Shown here: positions 39,673 to 51,000 of the stretch, piece by piece
Position numbering within the stretch: position 1 is the first letter of the stretch
Layout of the letters: each line of letters begins with the position of its first letter
Source of the DNA: Myxococcales bacterium
Lineage (GTDB): Bacteria > Myxococcota_A > Polyangia > Haliangiales > Haliangiaceae
DNA: 64,000 nt
Assembly (NCBI GenBank): GCA_016720595.1
Contig: JADKKI010000072.1
Span: forward strand, 372,001-436,000
Direction of reading: 5' to 3'
Translations under genes and position numbers: made by a program
The notes under the pieces: generated by a model
Told to the model about the DNA's origin: nothing
Databases searched by the model: none
Seen by the model: only the letters and a program-made list of their open reading frames with translations

Positions 39673-41838
39673 GTGACGTCCCCGCGATCACTTCCGCTGG
39701 TCGCGCTGGCCCTTGCTGTCGCGGTGCTGGTGGTGCAGGCGCGCGTGATCGCGGGCGGCAAGACCTGGGACGATCTCCGCTACCACACCGAGATCGCCCC
39801 GCCGCGCCTCGCCGCCGCGGAGCAGATCCACAGCGGCACGCTCCCGGCCTGGTGGGATGGCTCGGGCCTCGGCGTGCCGCTCGTCGCCGAGCCGCAGCAC
39901 GGTGCGATGTATCCCCCGCTGTGGCTCGCACAGACGCCGCGCGCGCTCGATCTGATGATCCTCCTCCACCTCGCCTGGGCCGCCCTCGGCGTGGCGGTGT
40001 GGGCTCGGCGCGAGCAGGTCGCGAGCAAGCAAGCCGCGAGCGATCCGGCCGCGCTCGTCGTCGGGATGCTGGTGCTCACCACCGGGATCCTCGGCAGCGC
40101 CGGGCTGCGCGGCGCGTTGCCCGCACTCGCACATCTCCCGTGGCTCGCGGTCGCGGCGCTGGCGTTGCGCGAGGGCGCCGATCGCCGCGCTCGTGCGCGC
40201 GCCGCGATCGCGATCGCGGGCTTGCTCGGGCTCGTGGGGCTGGTCGGCGAGCTCGCGGTGCTGGTGGATGCGCTCGCGTTCGTCGTCGTACTCGCCGGGC
40301 GGCGAGCGCGCATGGGCTGGATCGCCGCGGCCATCGGTGGCGGCCTCGCGATCGCGGCAGCACAGTGGATCCCCGCGGCGCTCGCCCTCGTCGCTGGTGA
40401 CCACGCCGGAGCCATCCAGGCGGGACTGCCCCTGGGGAGGCTCGTCGAGCTGATCGTCCCCGGCAGCTTCGGATCGGTGGATCCCGATCGCGCGATCAGT
40501 GCGATCGCGGGGACCACGCCGTGGGCGCCGAGCGTGTTCGTGGGTGTGCCGCTGCTCGCGATGGCCTGTGTCGTCACGCCCGCGCGCCGCGTGCTCGGGC
40601 TGATCCTGGGGCTGTGCGGCCTCGCGCTCGTGACCGGGCGCGGCGGCTGGCCCGCGTGGCTCGGTGCGCCCGAGATCCACCTCGGTGCGCTCGTGCTCGT
40701 GCTCGCCGCGCACGCCGGTGCCGGGCTCGATGCGCTCCTCGCGGGCAAGCGACGTGCGGTCCTGGCGCTGGCCGTCGGCGCGGGGTGCAGCGTGCTGGCG
40801 CTCGGCGCGCTGGGGGCGCTGCGCTCGCGGCATCCCGAGGCGTCTCCCGCGATCGATCGCGCGCTCCTCGACGGAGGTTTCGGGGTCGGATGCCTCGCCG
40901 TGGTGATCGGCCTCGCGTGGCGTGCGCCCGGCAAGGCGATGCCGTTCGTGCTCGCCTTGCTCGTGCTCCCGGGCGTGGGCGCGTTGCCTTCCGTGATGCC
41001 GGTCGCGCCACGCGCGCTGGTCACCGAGCCGCCGCCGTGGGCCAGCCTCGCCGAGAGCGCGCCTCGCCCCGCGCGCGTGTTCCGCCCGGTGATCCTCCCC
41101 GAGGTGCCCGACACGCTGGCCGACGTGATGGCCACGCTCGGGGGCGCATCGCCGTGGCGCTGGGGGCTCGCCGCGGGGCGCAGCGAGGATCCGGCGCGGC
41201 TGCCCGATCACGATCAGGTGTGGCTGTCGGCGGCCCGCGAGGGCGGGGCGCTCCTCGATCGGTTCGGGATCGAGCTCGCGATCCTGCCGACCACCGTCGT
41301 GACCGGGAACAAGATGACCGAGCTCGGCAGTCGCGGGCGGTGGTCGCTGGTGTCGCTGCCGGTGGCGCCGGTGGCCGCGGTGCTCCGTGGCTGGCAGTGG
41401 GCGCAGGCGCCGCGCGATGCGATGGACCTGATGTTCGCGCCGGGTGGAGGCACCAACGTGCTGCGCGGGACGGTGGTGCTGAAGGGCAGCGGCGCCTCGC
41501 GCGGCGATCGCGGACCGCCGATCCCGTGCAGCGTGACCACGTGGGACGAGGGAGACATCGATCTGGTGTGCACGCCCGACGCCCTTGGCTATGCGGTGGT
41601 CTCGTCCTCACCGGCCGCCGGCTGGACCGTCACCGTCGATGGTCATGCCGCAGACTGGTTGACCGCCGACGTGCTCCGCCGCGCGGTGGCGATAGGTCCC
41701 GGCATGCACCACGTGCACTGGCGCTATGCGGCGCCAGGCGCACGGCTCGGGCTCGTGCTCGCGCTGGTCGGGCTGCTCGGCCTCGTGGCGCTGTGGCTCG
41801 GGACGCGCAAGGTCCCGCCGCCCGTCGACGTCAACTGA
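39673..41838 (+). CDS. YfhO-like polytopic membrane protein
   Basis: The 721-residue product has about ten to twelve predicted membrane helices and the N-terminal GT-C-like layout of YfhO-type proteins (first helix, then TWDDLRYHTEIAPPRLAAAEQ and WWDGSGLGVPLVAEPQHGAMYPP in a large periplasmic loop, followed by helices). The soluble C-terminal part (about 420-690) precedes a last helix, also as in that family. These are suspected lipid-linked-sugar glycosyltransferases. It overlaps the convergent panE-like gene by 8 bases. Confidence 0.7.
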   Translation: MTSPRSLPLVALALAVAVLVVQARVIAGGKTWDDLRYHTEIAPPRLAAAEQIHSGTLPAWWDGSGLGVPLVAEPQHGAMYPPLWLAQTPRALDLMILLHLAWAALGVAVWARREQVASKQAASDPAALVVGMLVLTTGILGSAGLRGALPALAHLPWLAVAALALREGADRRARARAAIAIAGLLGLVGLVGELAVLVDALAFVVVLAGRRARMGWIAAAIGGGLAIAAAQWIPAALALVAGDHAGAIQAGLPLGRLVELIVPGSFGSVDPDRAISAIAGTTPWAPSVFVGVPLLAMACVVTPARRVLGLILGLCGLALVTGRGGWPAWLGAPEIHLGALVLVLAAHAGAGLDALLAGKRRAVLALAVGAGCSVLALGALGALRSRHPEASPAIDRALLDGGFGVGCLAVVIGLAWRAPGKAMPFVLALLVLPGVGALPSVMPVAPRALVTEPPPWASLAESAPRPARVFRPVILPEVPDTLADVMATLGGASPWRWGLAAGRSEDPARLPDHDQVWLSAAREGGALLDRFGIELAILPTTVVTGNKMTELGSRGRWSLVSLPVAPVAAVLRGWQWAQAPRDAMDLMFAPGGGTNVLRGTVVLKGSGASRGDRGPPIPCSVTTWDEGDIDLVCTPDALGYAVVSSSPAAGWTVTVDGHAADWLTADVLRRAVAIGPGMHHVHWRYAAPGARLGLVLALVGLLGLVALWLGTRKVPPPVDVN

Positions 41839-42892
41839 TCGCGGCGCTGCTCGGGCGATCGTCGGGGCCGCACACCTTGTCGAGCGTCTCGCGCGAGGAC
41901 TTCTGGGTGCCGTTCGCGATGCCCCACACGGTCTCGACGACGCGCTCGTTCCACGGCGTGGCGATGCCATGGGTCTTGCCGCGCGTGACGATCTCGCCGT
42001 TCAGGAAGTCGATCGCCGGCGTCCGGCCACGCTCGATCGCGGCGAGCATCGACGAGCGCATCCGGCGATAGCGCAGGCCCACCGCGAGGAGCAACGCGTG
42101 CTTGGCGGTCAGACTCATCGAGACCGTCGCCGAGCGATCCGCATCGGTGAGCGCGACCCACTCGAGATCGAGCGTGCCGGCGACCTTCTCGAGCGCGATC
42201 CCCTCGGCCTTCGCGACCGCCACGCACTCCGTCATGATCTCGAGGGCGAGCCGCCGATAGCGGCGCTGCCGCACGAGCGGACCGAGCCGATCACCGGCGA
42301 TCGTGCCCAGCGCCGAGACCGCGCAGTTGAGCGCGAGCTTGCTCCAGCGTGCGCCTCGCAGGTTCTTCGACAGGGTGACCGGTCCCACCGCCTCGAGCAG
42401 CTCGCCGATCCGGCGCACGTCGCCGTCGATCTCGCCCGACAGGCGCCCGAGCTGAAATCCGCCGGCGGCCGTACGCTCGTAGCGTCCGGGCTCGGGCATC
42501 GAGGCGCCCCACGCGACGATGCCGCCGATCACCCGCTCGGCGCCGACGATCGCGGCGATCCGCTCCTCGCACAGGCCATTCTGGAGCACCACCACCTGGG
42601 CGTCGTCGACCAGGTGCGGCAGCGCCGTTCGGGCGGCCTCCTCGACGTTGGGCGGCTGGGTGGCGAGGATCGCGAGGTCGTACTTGCCCTCGGGGGCCGG
42701 GGAGACCCAGCCGCGGACGGTGCGCTCCTCGCCATCGTCGACGACGCGAAAGCCTGCCTTGTCGACCGCCGCGCGGATCAACGCGTTGGTGGACACGGCC
42801 GTGACCGCGGAGCCGACCTCCATCAGCGTGGACGCGACGATGCCGCCGATCCCACCGGCGCCCATTACGAGGATCCTTGGCTGCGGATTCAT
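41831..42892 (-). CDS. ketopantoate reductase (ApbA/PanE)-family protein
   Basis: The family reduces 2-dehydropantoate to pantoate with NADPH in coenzyme A synthesis. The 353-residue product has the N-terminal GAGGIGG nucleotide motif, LQNGL, and the C-terminal helical domain with SKLALNCAVSALG (family Lys/Asn) and RTPAIDFLNGEIV. It is about 50 residues longer than E. coli PanE, so a related ketoacid substrate is possible. ATG at 42892; TAGCGA box 7 bases upstream. Confidence 0.8.
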   Translation of the reverse strand: MNPQPRILVMGAGGIGGIVASTLMEVGSAVTAVSTNALIRAAVDKAGFRVVDDGEERTVRGWVSPAPEGKYDLAILATQPPNVEEAARTALPHLVDDAQVVVLQNGLCEERIAAIVGAERVIGGIVAWGASMPEPGRYERTAAGGFQLGRLSGEIDGDVRRIGELLEAVGPVTLSKNLRGARWSKLALNCAVSALGTIAGDRLGPLVRQRRYRRLALEIMTECVAVAKAEGIALEKVAGTLDLEWVALTDADRSATVSMSLTAKHALLLAVGLRYRRMRSSMLAAIERGRTPAIDFLNGEIVTRGKTHGIATPWNERVVETVWGIANGTQKSSRETLDKVCGPDDRPSSAAIS

Positions 42893-42924
42893 GAGTGCTT
42901 CGCTAACGATATCCCGGGGCGACT

Positions 42925-42953
42925 TTGGGGAAATCGTCGGGAGGGGATACAAT
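42925..42953 (+). promoter_or_regulatory. promoter for the metallo-hydrolase pair
   Basis: TTGGGG (42925-42930) and TACAAT (42948-42953) are 17 bases apart, close to a sigma-70 consensus. The -10 box ends 11 bases before the ATG at 42965, so the leader would be only about 4-5 bases long. Confidence 0.55.
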
Positions 42954-42964
42954 TCTCCCCGTCA

Positions 42965-43911
<947 letters not shown>

Positions 43912-43915
<4 letters not shown>

Positions 43916-44751
43916 AGATTCGGTTCTGGGGCGTGCGGGGATCGTTCGCGATGTCCGGTCGCGACTTCCTTCGCTACGGTGGCAACACGACCTCGGTCGA
44001 GCTGGTCACCAATGCGGGCAATCGCCTGCTGATCGATCTCGGCACCGGCGCCACGGAGCTCGCGAAGCAGCTGATGGGGGGCGAGTTCGGCAAGGGGCAG
44101 GGCAGGTTGCCGATCCTGCTCTCGCACACCCACCTCGATCACATCCAGGGGCTGCCGTTCTTCACGCCGTTCTTCATCAAGGGCAACGAGATCCGGATCC
44201 TCGGCGCGAAGCCGACCAGCGGCAACTCCCTCGAGGGCACGATCCAGAACCAGCTCGCGCCGCACTACTCGCCGCTCAACGGGCTCGAGAACCTGGCCGC
44301 GGGCGTCTCGATCGACGAGATCACGCCGGGCCAGCGGATCGCGCTGCCCGGCTTCGAGGTGAAGACCATCGCCGTGCCGCACGGCAGCATGTGGACCACC
44401 GCGTACCGGATCAAGGGCGACGGCAAGGTCGTCACGTACCTGTCCGACGTCGAGTACCCGGACCTCGATTCGCCGCTCCAGGATGCGATCGATCTCGCGC
44501 AGGACGCCGACCTCCTGATCCACGATGCGATGCACGCCGACCACGACTACGATCTCCGCCGCGGCTGGGGCCACTCGCCGGCGCGCGCTGGCGTGGTGGT
44601 GGCCGAGCGCGCTGGCGCGAAGAAGCTGGCGCTATTTCATCACAGCCCCGACGCGACCGACGCCATGATCGACGAGGTCGTGCAACGAACCTCCACGCAA
44701 ACCGCGGTCCCTGTGTTCGCAGCCGCTGAAGGAAGCTACCTGGACGTATGA
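43912..44751 (+). CDS. MBL-fold metallo-hydrolase (second of tandem pair)
   Basis: The 279-residue paralogue of the gene before: FWGVRGSFAMSG, RYGGNTTSVE, SHTHLDHIQGLPFF, YLSDVEYPD, HDAMHADHDYD and LFHHSPDATD supply the metal ligands. GTG start overlaps the preceding stop and its own stop overlaps the next ATG (ATGA), so three genes are tightly coupled. Substrates unknown. Having two homologues encoded together suggests a heterodimer or linked steps (inference). Confidence 0.85.
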
Positions 44752-45326
44752 CGGAGACAACTGGCATGAGCGAGCGACCCGATCCCGAATCCCTGCGCGA
44801 GCTCGGTGAGGGCTCCACCAATGTGGCCAACGCATGGGCCGGCGCCGACGAGTACCTCTCGCAGGGCCTCGTCGCCTGGGCGCGCCGGCAGCTCGCCGGC
44901 GATCAGAAGGCCTCGGTCAAGGCGGCGCTCGCCGCCTGCCGCCTCGTCGTCGACAAGTACCCCACCGATGGTGCCGATGCGCAGGCCCCGAAGCAGTACG
45001 TCGACGACATGCTGGCGAAGATCCATCGCTGGGTCGACAACCCGTCGAACAACAACAAGGAGGCGGTGCGGTCGTCGATCGATACGACCCGCCAGCTCCA
45101 CGCCTGGCAGGGCCACGCGGACAGCGCGCACTTCTGGATCCTCGAGGCCGTCGACCACGCATCTCTCGCGGTGTGGGCCGGCGAGCGCAGCTCGTACATC
45201 GTGCCGCTCGACTTCAGCACCTGCGCCGCACGCTCGATCGCCTGCGTGCTGCATGCGCTCCTCCTGCACGGCACCGCCGAGGCCGCGGCGATCGATCAGC
45301 TGACCCGCGTCACGACCGCCGACTGA
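44748..45326 (+). CDS. hypothetical protein coupled to the metallo-hydrolases
   Basis: A 192-residue, mostly helical cytoplasmic protein without a signal peptide. Visible features are an acidic N-terminus and Ala-rich helices with conserved-looking HRWVDNPSNNNKE and HFWILEAVDHAS segments. No family recognised. Its ATG overlaps the stop of the second hydrolase, so it is translated with it and may be a regulator or partner. Confidence 0.6.
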   Translation: MTETTGMSERPDPESLRELGEGSTNVANAWAGADEYLSQGLVAWARRQLAGDQKASVKAALAACRLVVDKYPTDGADAQAPKQYVDDMLAKIHRWVDNPSNNNKEAVRSSIDTTRQLHAWQGHADSAHFWILEAVDHASLAVWAGERSSYIVPLDFSTCAARSIACVLHALLLHGTAEAAAIDQLTRVTTAD

Positions 45327-45348
45327 CCGGCGGCCGACTCGCTTCAGC

Positions 45349-46026
45349 TCAGCCGGGGAACAGCGCGCGCTCGACGAAGTCCGCGAGGGCCTTCTTCGCG
45401 CGGTCGGGCCCGATCGGGGCGGGGCCCACGTGCTCGGCGAGGCCGTACGCGCACTGCATCGCGCTGCCGTAGAGCACCCACGCGGTCGCCTCGGGATCCG
45501 GCACCACGGTGCGCGGCACGATCGCCGTGATCAGCTCGGTCAACCGCCGGACCGAGACCTCGTCGAACGCGCGGCGGAGCTCGGCGACCTCGGGATCGCG
45601 CAGCGACATCTCGGAGAAGCTGCGTGACAGGTGGGGCCGCGTCAGCACGTGGTCGAACAGCAGCGCGATCGTGTGCGTGATCGTCTCGCGGCGAGCGAGG
45701 CCGACGAACCGTGCGGGCGTGAGGCCGTCGATCGTCTCGGTGTACGCGGCGACCATCGAGCGGCGCGCGATCTCGAGGTAGACCTCGTGCTTGTCGTCGA
45801 AGTACCGGTAGAACGTCCCGACCGAGACCCCGGCGCGCTGCGCGATCTCGGGCGTGCCCACGCTGTCGTACCCCTGCTTGCCGAACAGCTCGGTGGCGGC
45901 CTCGATCAGCGCCAGGTAGCTCCGGCGGGAGCGCTCCTGACGGAAATCGGGCTCCTTGGTCACCCGGAGGATCACCTCCGGAGTCCGGGGCGCTCCCGTA
46001 CGCGCCTTGGGTCGTGACGCCGCCAT
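45349..46026 (-). CDS. TetR-family transcriptional regulator
   Basis: The 225-residue protein has a typical N-terminal TetR helix-turn-helix (LIEAATELFGKQGYDSVGTP, EIAQRAGVSVGTFYRYFDDK) after a basic, disordered N-terminal tail of about 30 residues, and a helical ligand-binding domain. It diverges from the diiron protein gene with 75 bases between starts; a palindrome at 46066-46092 is a likely operator. It probably represses that gene and itself (inference from layout). Confidence 0.9.
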   Translation of the reverse strand: MAASRPKARTGAPRTPEVILRVTKEPDFRQERSRRSYLALIEAATELFGKQGYDSVGTPEIAQRAGVSVGTFYRYFDDKHEVYLEIARRSMVAAYTETIDGLTPARFVGLARRETITHTIALLFDHVLTRPHLSRSFSEMSLRDPEVAELRRAFDEVSVRRLTELITAIVPRTVVPDPEATAWVLYGSAMQCAYGLAEHVGPAPIGPDRAKKALADFVERALFPG

Positions 46027-46065
46027 GCCCTCCACAATGCGCTTGACCTGGCTGGCGATGCCAGT

Positions 46066-46092
46066 CCAAAATGAAATCAGTTTCAGTTTTGG
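46066..46092. promoter_or_regulatory. probable TetR-type operator palindrome
   Basis: CCAAAAnTGAAA occurs in both orientations around a 4-base centre (CCAAAA-TGAAA, then TTTCA-G-TTTTGG; one arm has an extra base). It is an AT-rich island between divergent TetR and diiron genes, and touches the GGAGGGG ribosome binding site of the latter, so binding would block expression. Confidence 0.55.
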
Positions 46093-46101
46093 AGGGGTCC
46101 C

Positions 46102-47136
46102 ATGGTTGCCACTGCTGCGCCGTCCCTTGCTGGTCCGTCGATCGAGACGCTCGAGACGTTGCTCGACGTGACGTACACGTGGGGCTACACCGAGACCCGA
46201 CAGAAGCTGCGTGACCTCTATGACAAGGCGGTCCGCGGGCAGTGGATCTCCGACGACGTGCTGCCGTGGGCAGCGGACGTCGACCTCGAGAACCCGAACA
46301 TGGGGCCCGAGCAGCTGATGCCGCTGTTCGGATCGGACATCTACAACCGGATGACCCAGAAGGAGAAGACCTCGATCAAGGTCGAGACCTTCGCGTGGAC
46401 GTTGTCGCAGTTCCTCCACGGCGAGCAGGGCGCGCTGCTCGCCACCGCGCAGCTCGTCGACTCGGTCCAGGATCTCGACTCGAAGCTCTATGCGGCGAGC
46501 CAGGTCGTCGACGAGGCGCGCCACGTCGATGTCTACAACCGCTATGTCCACACCAAGGTCGGGTTCAGCTACCCGGTCAATCCGCACCTGAAGACGCTGC
46601 TCGACATGATCCTCAAGGACTCTCGCTGGGACATGAAGTTCCTCGGGATGCAGATCATGGTCGAGGGCCTCGCGCTCGCCGCGTTCGGGATGATCCGTGC
46701 GAACACCCAGGAGCCGCTGCTCCGTGATCTCACGGCGTACGTGATGGGCGACGAGGCTCGCCACGTGGCGTTCGGCGTGCTCTCGCTGCGTGACTACTAT
46801 CGCGATCAGCCCGAGGCGGTGAAGCGCGAGCGTGAGGACTTCGTCTACGAGGCGGCGCGTCTGATGCGCGACCGGTTCCTGTTCCAGGAAGTGTGGGAGA
46901 AGGCCGGCCTGCCCGCGAAGCAGTGCATGGAGATCGCGCTCAACAACCAGGGCCAGGTCATGTTCCGGCAGATGCTGTTCGCGAAGATCGTCCCGGCGAT
47001 CAAGAAGATGGACCTGCTGTCGGATCGTCAGCGCGAGCGGTTCGCGGAGCTCGGCATCCTGCAGTTCGAGAACTGGGAGGATCCGGTGGCGGGCATGTCG
47101 CAGTCCCCCACGGGCGGGACCTCCGCTCGCCTCTGA
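46102..47136 (+). CDS. ferritin-like diiron protein (AurF/R2-like)
   Basis: The 344-residue protein is all-helical and has two DEARH motifs (about residues 138-142 and 215-219) with further glutamates in HGEQGAL and MVEGLALAAF, giving the four-Glu/two-His diiron site of ferritin-like oxidases and N-oxygenases related to AurF. It may oxidise an amine, fatty acid or aromatic compound. GGAGGGG ribosome binding site; divergent TetR gene and operator suggest induction by a small molecule. The cupredoxin lipoprotein gene follows after 27 bases. Confidence 0.8.
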   Translation: MVATAAPSLAGPSIETLETLLDVTYTWGYTETRQKLRDLYDKAVRGQWISDDVLPWAADVDLENPNMGPEQLMPLFGSDIYNRMTQKEKTSIKVETFAWTLSQFLHGEQGALLATAQLVDSVQDLDSKLYAASQVVDEARHVDVYNRYVHTKVGFSYPVNPHLKTLLDMILKDSRWDMKFLGMQIMVEGLALAAFGMIRANTQEPLLRDLTAYVMGDEARHVAFGVLSLRDYYRDQPEAVKREREDFVYEAARLMRDRFLFQEVWEKAGLPAKQCMEIALNNQGQVMFRQMLFAKIVPAIKKMDLLSDRQRERFAELGILQFENWEDPVAGMSQSPTGGTSARL

Positions 47137-47163
47137 CCCCCGGGCGCGCTATCGTGCCCGCAC

Positions 47164-47589
47164 ATGCGCGCCTCGACCACCACGCTCGCTCGATCACGGA
47201 TTCAAGTCCTCGCCCTCGGCTTCGGGGTCGTCCTCGGCCTCGGCCTGGGGGGCTGCAGCAAGAAGGACAGCGATCAGGCGGCCAAGCCCGCGCCCGCGCC
47301 GACCACGGTCAGCGCGGATGGCGTGCGCACGGTCCCGATCGAGGCGGGCAAGGACGGCTACGTCCCCGACAAGATCCCCGGCAAGCCCGGCGAGAAGCTC
47401 AAGCTCGTGTTCACGCGAACCGTGGACGCCGATTGCCTCGCGCAGGTGAAGGTCGCGGGCGGCCAGCCGGTGGACCTCCCGAAGGGCAAGCCGATCGAGA
47501 TCAGCATCACCGTGCCCGCGACCGGTCAGCTGACGTTCGCGTGCGGCATGGACATGTACACGGGCGTGATCGTCGCCGACAAGTCGTAG
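47164..47589 (+). CDS. cupredoxin-like lipoprotein
   Basis: The 141-residue product has a lipoprotein signal (LGLGGCSKK) and a cupredoxin-type domain (GYVPDKIPGKPGEKLKLVF split) with the metal-ligand set DADCLAQV and FACGMDMYTG, as in cupredoxin_1 copper or electron-carrier domains. It would be anchored in the envelope. A TATCGT box lies 8 bases upstream; the preceding diiron gene may also drive it. Confidence 0.8.
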   Translation: MRASTTTLARSRIQVLALGFGVVLGLGLGGCSKKDSDQAAKPAPAPTTVSADGVRTVPIEAGKDGYVPDKIPGKPGEKLKLVFTRTVDADCLAQVKVAGGQPVDLPKGKPIEISITVPATGQLTFACGMDMYTGVIVADKS

Positions 47590-47949
47590 CTACGGCGCGG
47601 GCTGCCAGCGACGATCCGCGGCGCGTGCGGCGCGGCAGCGGGTCACGCGACTCGCGCCATACTGCGACGCCACCAGGAACACGACGCCGACGGCGATCGC
47701 CGGCAACGTGATCGCGTAGGTCGGCGTGCCGGTGGTGCCGTCGTCCTGGATCCTGCGATCCCAGTACGCGACGGCGAGCCCGCTCGCCACGGCCACGCTG
47801 CCAGTGACCAGGTCCGCGATCGGCGCTGCGCGGCTCACGGTGCACTCGAGGTACTTGCCCGGCGTGGACCGGGGTCCCTTCACCGTCGCGAACGAGCATG
47901 CGGTGAGCGTCACCAGCGCGAGCATCACGACCTGTATCCCCGCCTTCAT
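47590..47949 (-). CDS. small lipoprotein with two membrane helices
   Basis: A 119-residue product with a lipoprotein-type signal (LVTLTACSF), two further hydrophobic stretches (about 45-65 and 78-98) and an Arg-rich C-terminus (RCRAARAADRR). No family recognised. Its stop directly abuts the stop of the convergent cupredoxin gene. TAGCTC lies 7 bases before the ATG. Confidence 0.55.
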   Translation of the reverse strand: MKAGIQVVMLALVTLTACSFATVKGPRSTPGKYLECTVSRAAPIADLVTGSVAVASGLAVAYWDRRIQDDGTTGTPTYAITLPAIAVGVVFLVASQYGASRVTRCRAARAADRRWQPAP

Positions 47950-48020
47950 ACGCCTTGAGCTAACCACGACTCGCGGCCCGACTTCTCGTTTTCGGACCTC
48001 CCCGAACGGGAGGTGTCGGA

Positions 48021-51000
48021 TCACTTTACGCGGAAGCTGATCGCGAAGCAGGCCGGTGTCGGAACGCCTGACTGCTTGTAGGGGGCGTACTGCCAGGTGC
48101 GGATCGCTCCGGCGAGATCCTCGGCGGCGCGCCGCTCGATCTTCGTGATCATGTCTGCGGCGGTCACGCGCCCGGTCGCGTCGATGCAGACCTTGGCCGC
48201 GACCACCGACGGGAGATCGATGTTCTTGGACTTCCCGATCTCGGGCGTGGTGCCCGAGAGCTTGGTGACCGCGCTCGGCGGAACCGTGACCGGCCCCTTG
48301 CCGGCGGGCGGTGCGGTCGGTGGGAGGGGGTTCGCCTGCGCCACGGTCGGGGTGGCGGGCGCGGGCTTGGCGACCTCCGCTGGCGTCGGGACGGGTGGCG
48401 TCTTGGGCTCCTCGGCCGGCGTGGTCTTGGGCGCCTCGATCGGGGTGGTGGCTGCACCGGGGTTGGCTGCAGGCACCACGGGGGCGGGGGCGATCGGTGC
48501 GGGCGCCGGGTCGTCCGCCGTAGGCGCGGGCTGGACGCGGGCATCCTTCTTCGGCTGGGCGCGCTTTGCGCGCTCGCGCTGGTGCTCCGCATCCATCGCT
48601 GGCGAGAACTCGTAGACGGCGGCGGCCTTGGCCACGAGGTCCTGGCGCCACACCTCGACGCCATCCTGTTGCAGGACGATCGAGTGTGGCCCCACCGCGA
48701 GCGGCATCTTGATCGGCGTCTTGGTCGGGAGCAGCTTGCCGTCGAGGATCGCGTCGAGGCCGGCCGGGGTGGTGCGCAACGCGAGCGTCGCGTCGACGAC
48801 CAACGCCGCTGTCCCGATCGGCTCGAGCACCACGCGGAGCGTCTGGGTCTCGTGGGCGGTGAGCTCGATCGAGGTCAGCCACGATTTGTGGCCCTTGGTC
48901 TCGAGCTGGAGCTGATGCACGCCGGCCTCGAGCTCGGTGACCCACGGCGAGCCGGTGTGCACGAGCTTGCCGTCGATCGTGATGTTGGCGTCGGCGGGCT
49001 CGGTGTCGAACTTGACGGTGCCGACGGTGCGCGGGGCGACCCTCGGCGCTGGTTCCTCGTTGACCGCGGTCACCGTGTCCTGGCCGCGCGTGATGTACAG
49101 CGTGATCGCCGTGGCGCACGCACCCGCGGACAGGATGCCGGCGATGATCACCAACGTCCTGCGCGGTCCCTTGCGATCGGCTCCGACCACCCCCGTGCCG
49201 ACCGGCGGTGGTGAGGTGGTCTTCGGGCGAAGTCGCTGCGATGTGACCCGTGGCGGATCAGCCGGCGGCGCCGAGGTGGCCGCCTTCGCGGGGGAGTAGC
49301 CGGGCTTGGTGCGGACGCTCTTGACGGGGATCCCGACCGGGATCTGGACCGGGGTCTGGATCGGCTTGGCCACGGGCTTGGTGGCGGGCTGGATCGTCGA
49401 CGGCTTGAAGCGAACCGTGGGCTCTCGCGGCACCGCGGCGATCATCGGGGACGTGCTGCTCGCCTGCAGGTCGGTCAGCGTGGCGTCCGCGCCTTCCATG
49501 ACCAGGTCATCGAGTGACTTGCCGTCGGGATCTGTCGTGAGCGCATCCCGGCGCCCGCTCGGCCGGTTCGACGGTGGTGCGGGCGTGTGCCCGGGCTCGG
49601 TGCCGCGGCGCGAGCGCAATGGATTGGAGCCCCGCTGCGAGCCAACCGCAGACCCACCGCCCGAGCCGCCATACGAGCCGGGGCTCGATCCGTTGCCCGA
49701 TCCCCCCGGCAGCCTGGCCTCGTTGACCGGCGGGAACGACAGGCTCGAGTCGGCCTGCGTGGGCAGCTCGCGTGACCGCGATCGCGAGCCGTGCGACGGG
49801 GCCGGCGTGGGGATGTCGTCATCCGGCTCGGCGGCATCGGGGTCCGCATAGGTCGGCTGCGAGTACCCTTTGTGCTTCTCGGAGACGTCGGGGATGTCGT
49901 CGAGGACGACCGGGCCTGCATCGACGTCTTCTTCGCCGCCGCCGCCCCACGCGATCTCCACTGCATCGTCTTCTTCGGCGCGCGCCGAGGGCTTCGGGGT
50001 CTTGTGGCGCGACGGACGCACGTCGGCGACGTCGACGACGTCCGAGTGCTGCGTGGTGTCGAGCGTGTGCTGGCCCGAGAACCCGGCCGTCGGGATCTCG
50101 AGCGAGAACGCCCAGTCGATCCACTGGGTGATGTCGCGGTAGCCGGTCTGCAGGTTGTACTGCCGGCGCATCTCGATCAGGTCGTCGCGCAGCTCGGAGG
50201 CGCTGGAGAACCGCTGATCGGGGTCACGTGCGAGCGCGCGCAGCACGATCGCGTCGAGCTCGGGTGGGCACGCCTGGTTGAACGTCGACGGCGGCATGAT
50301 GTCGCCGCGCTGGACCTTGAGGAGCGTCTGGTACTCGTTCTTGCTCGCGAACAGCGGCCGCGCCGTGAGCAGCTCGTGCGCGATCACACCGACGGCGAAC
50401 AGGTCCGAGCGCGCGTCGAGCTCCTTGCCGGTGATCGCCTCCGGCGCCATGTACGCGAGCTTTCCCTTGATCCGGCCGGTCTGCGTGCGCAGCGCCGAGG
50501 ACTGCGCCTTGGCGATGCCGAAGTCGATGACCTTGACGTGCCCTGCGCTCGTCACCAGGATGTTCGACGGCGAGACATCGCGATGCACGAGCTTGAGCGG
50601 CTGGCCCTCCTCGTCGCCCTTGTTGTGCGCGTAGTCGAGCGCCTCGCAGAGCTGGATCAGGATCCCGACCGTGATGTGCACGGGCGGCGGGCCCGTGACC
50701 TTGCGCGCGTGACGGAGGATGCGACGGATGTCGCGCCCGTCGAGGTACTCCATCGAGATGAAGTACTCGGTGCCCACCCGCCCGAGCTCGAAGATCTGGA
50801 CGATGTTGACGTGGTTCAGGAGCGACGCGAGCTTGGCCTCCCGCACGAACGACTTGATGAAGCTCGCATCCTCCGCGAGGTGGGGCAGCAGCCGCTTGAG
50901 CGCGACCATGCGCTCGAAGCCTTCGATCCCGCGCTCGAGCGCGCGATGCACGGTGGCCATTCCGCCCACGCCGAGGCGTTCGTACACGAGGTACGGACCG

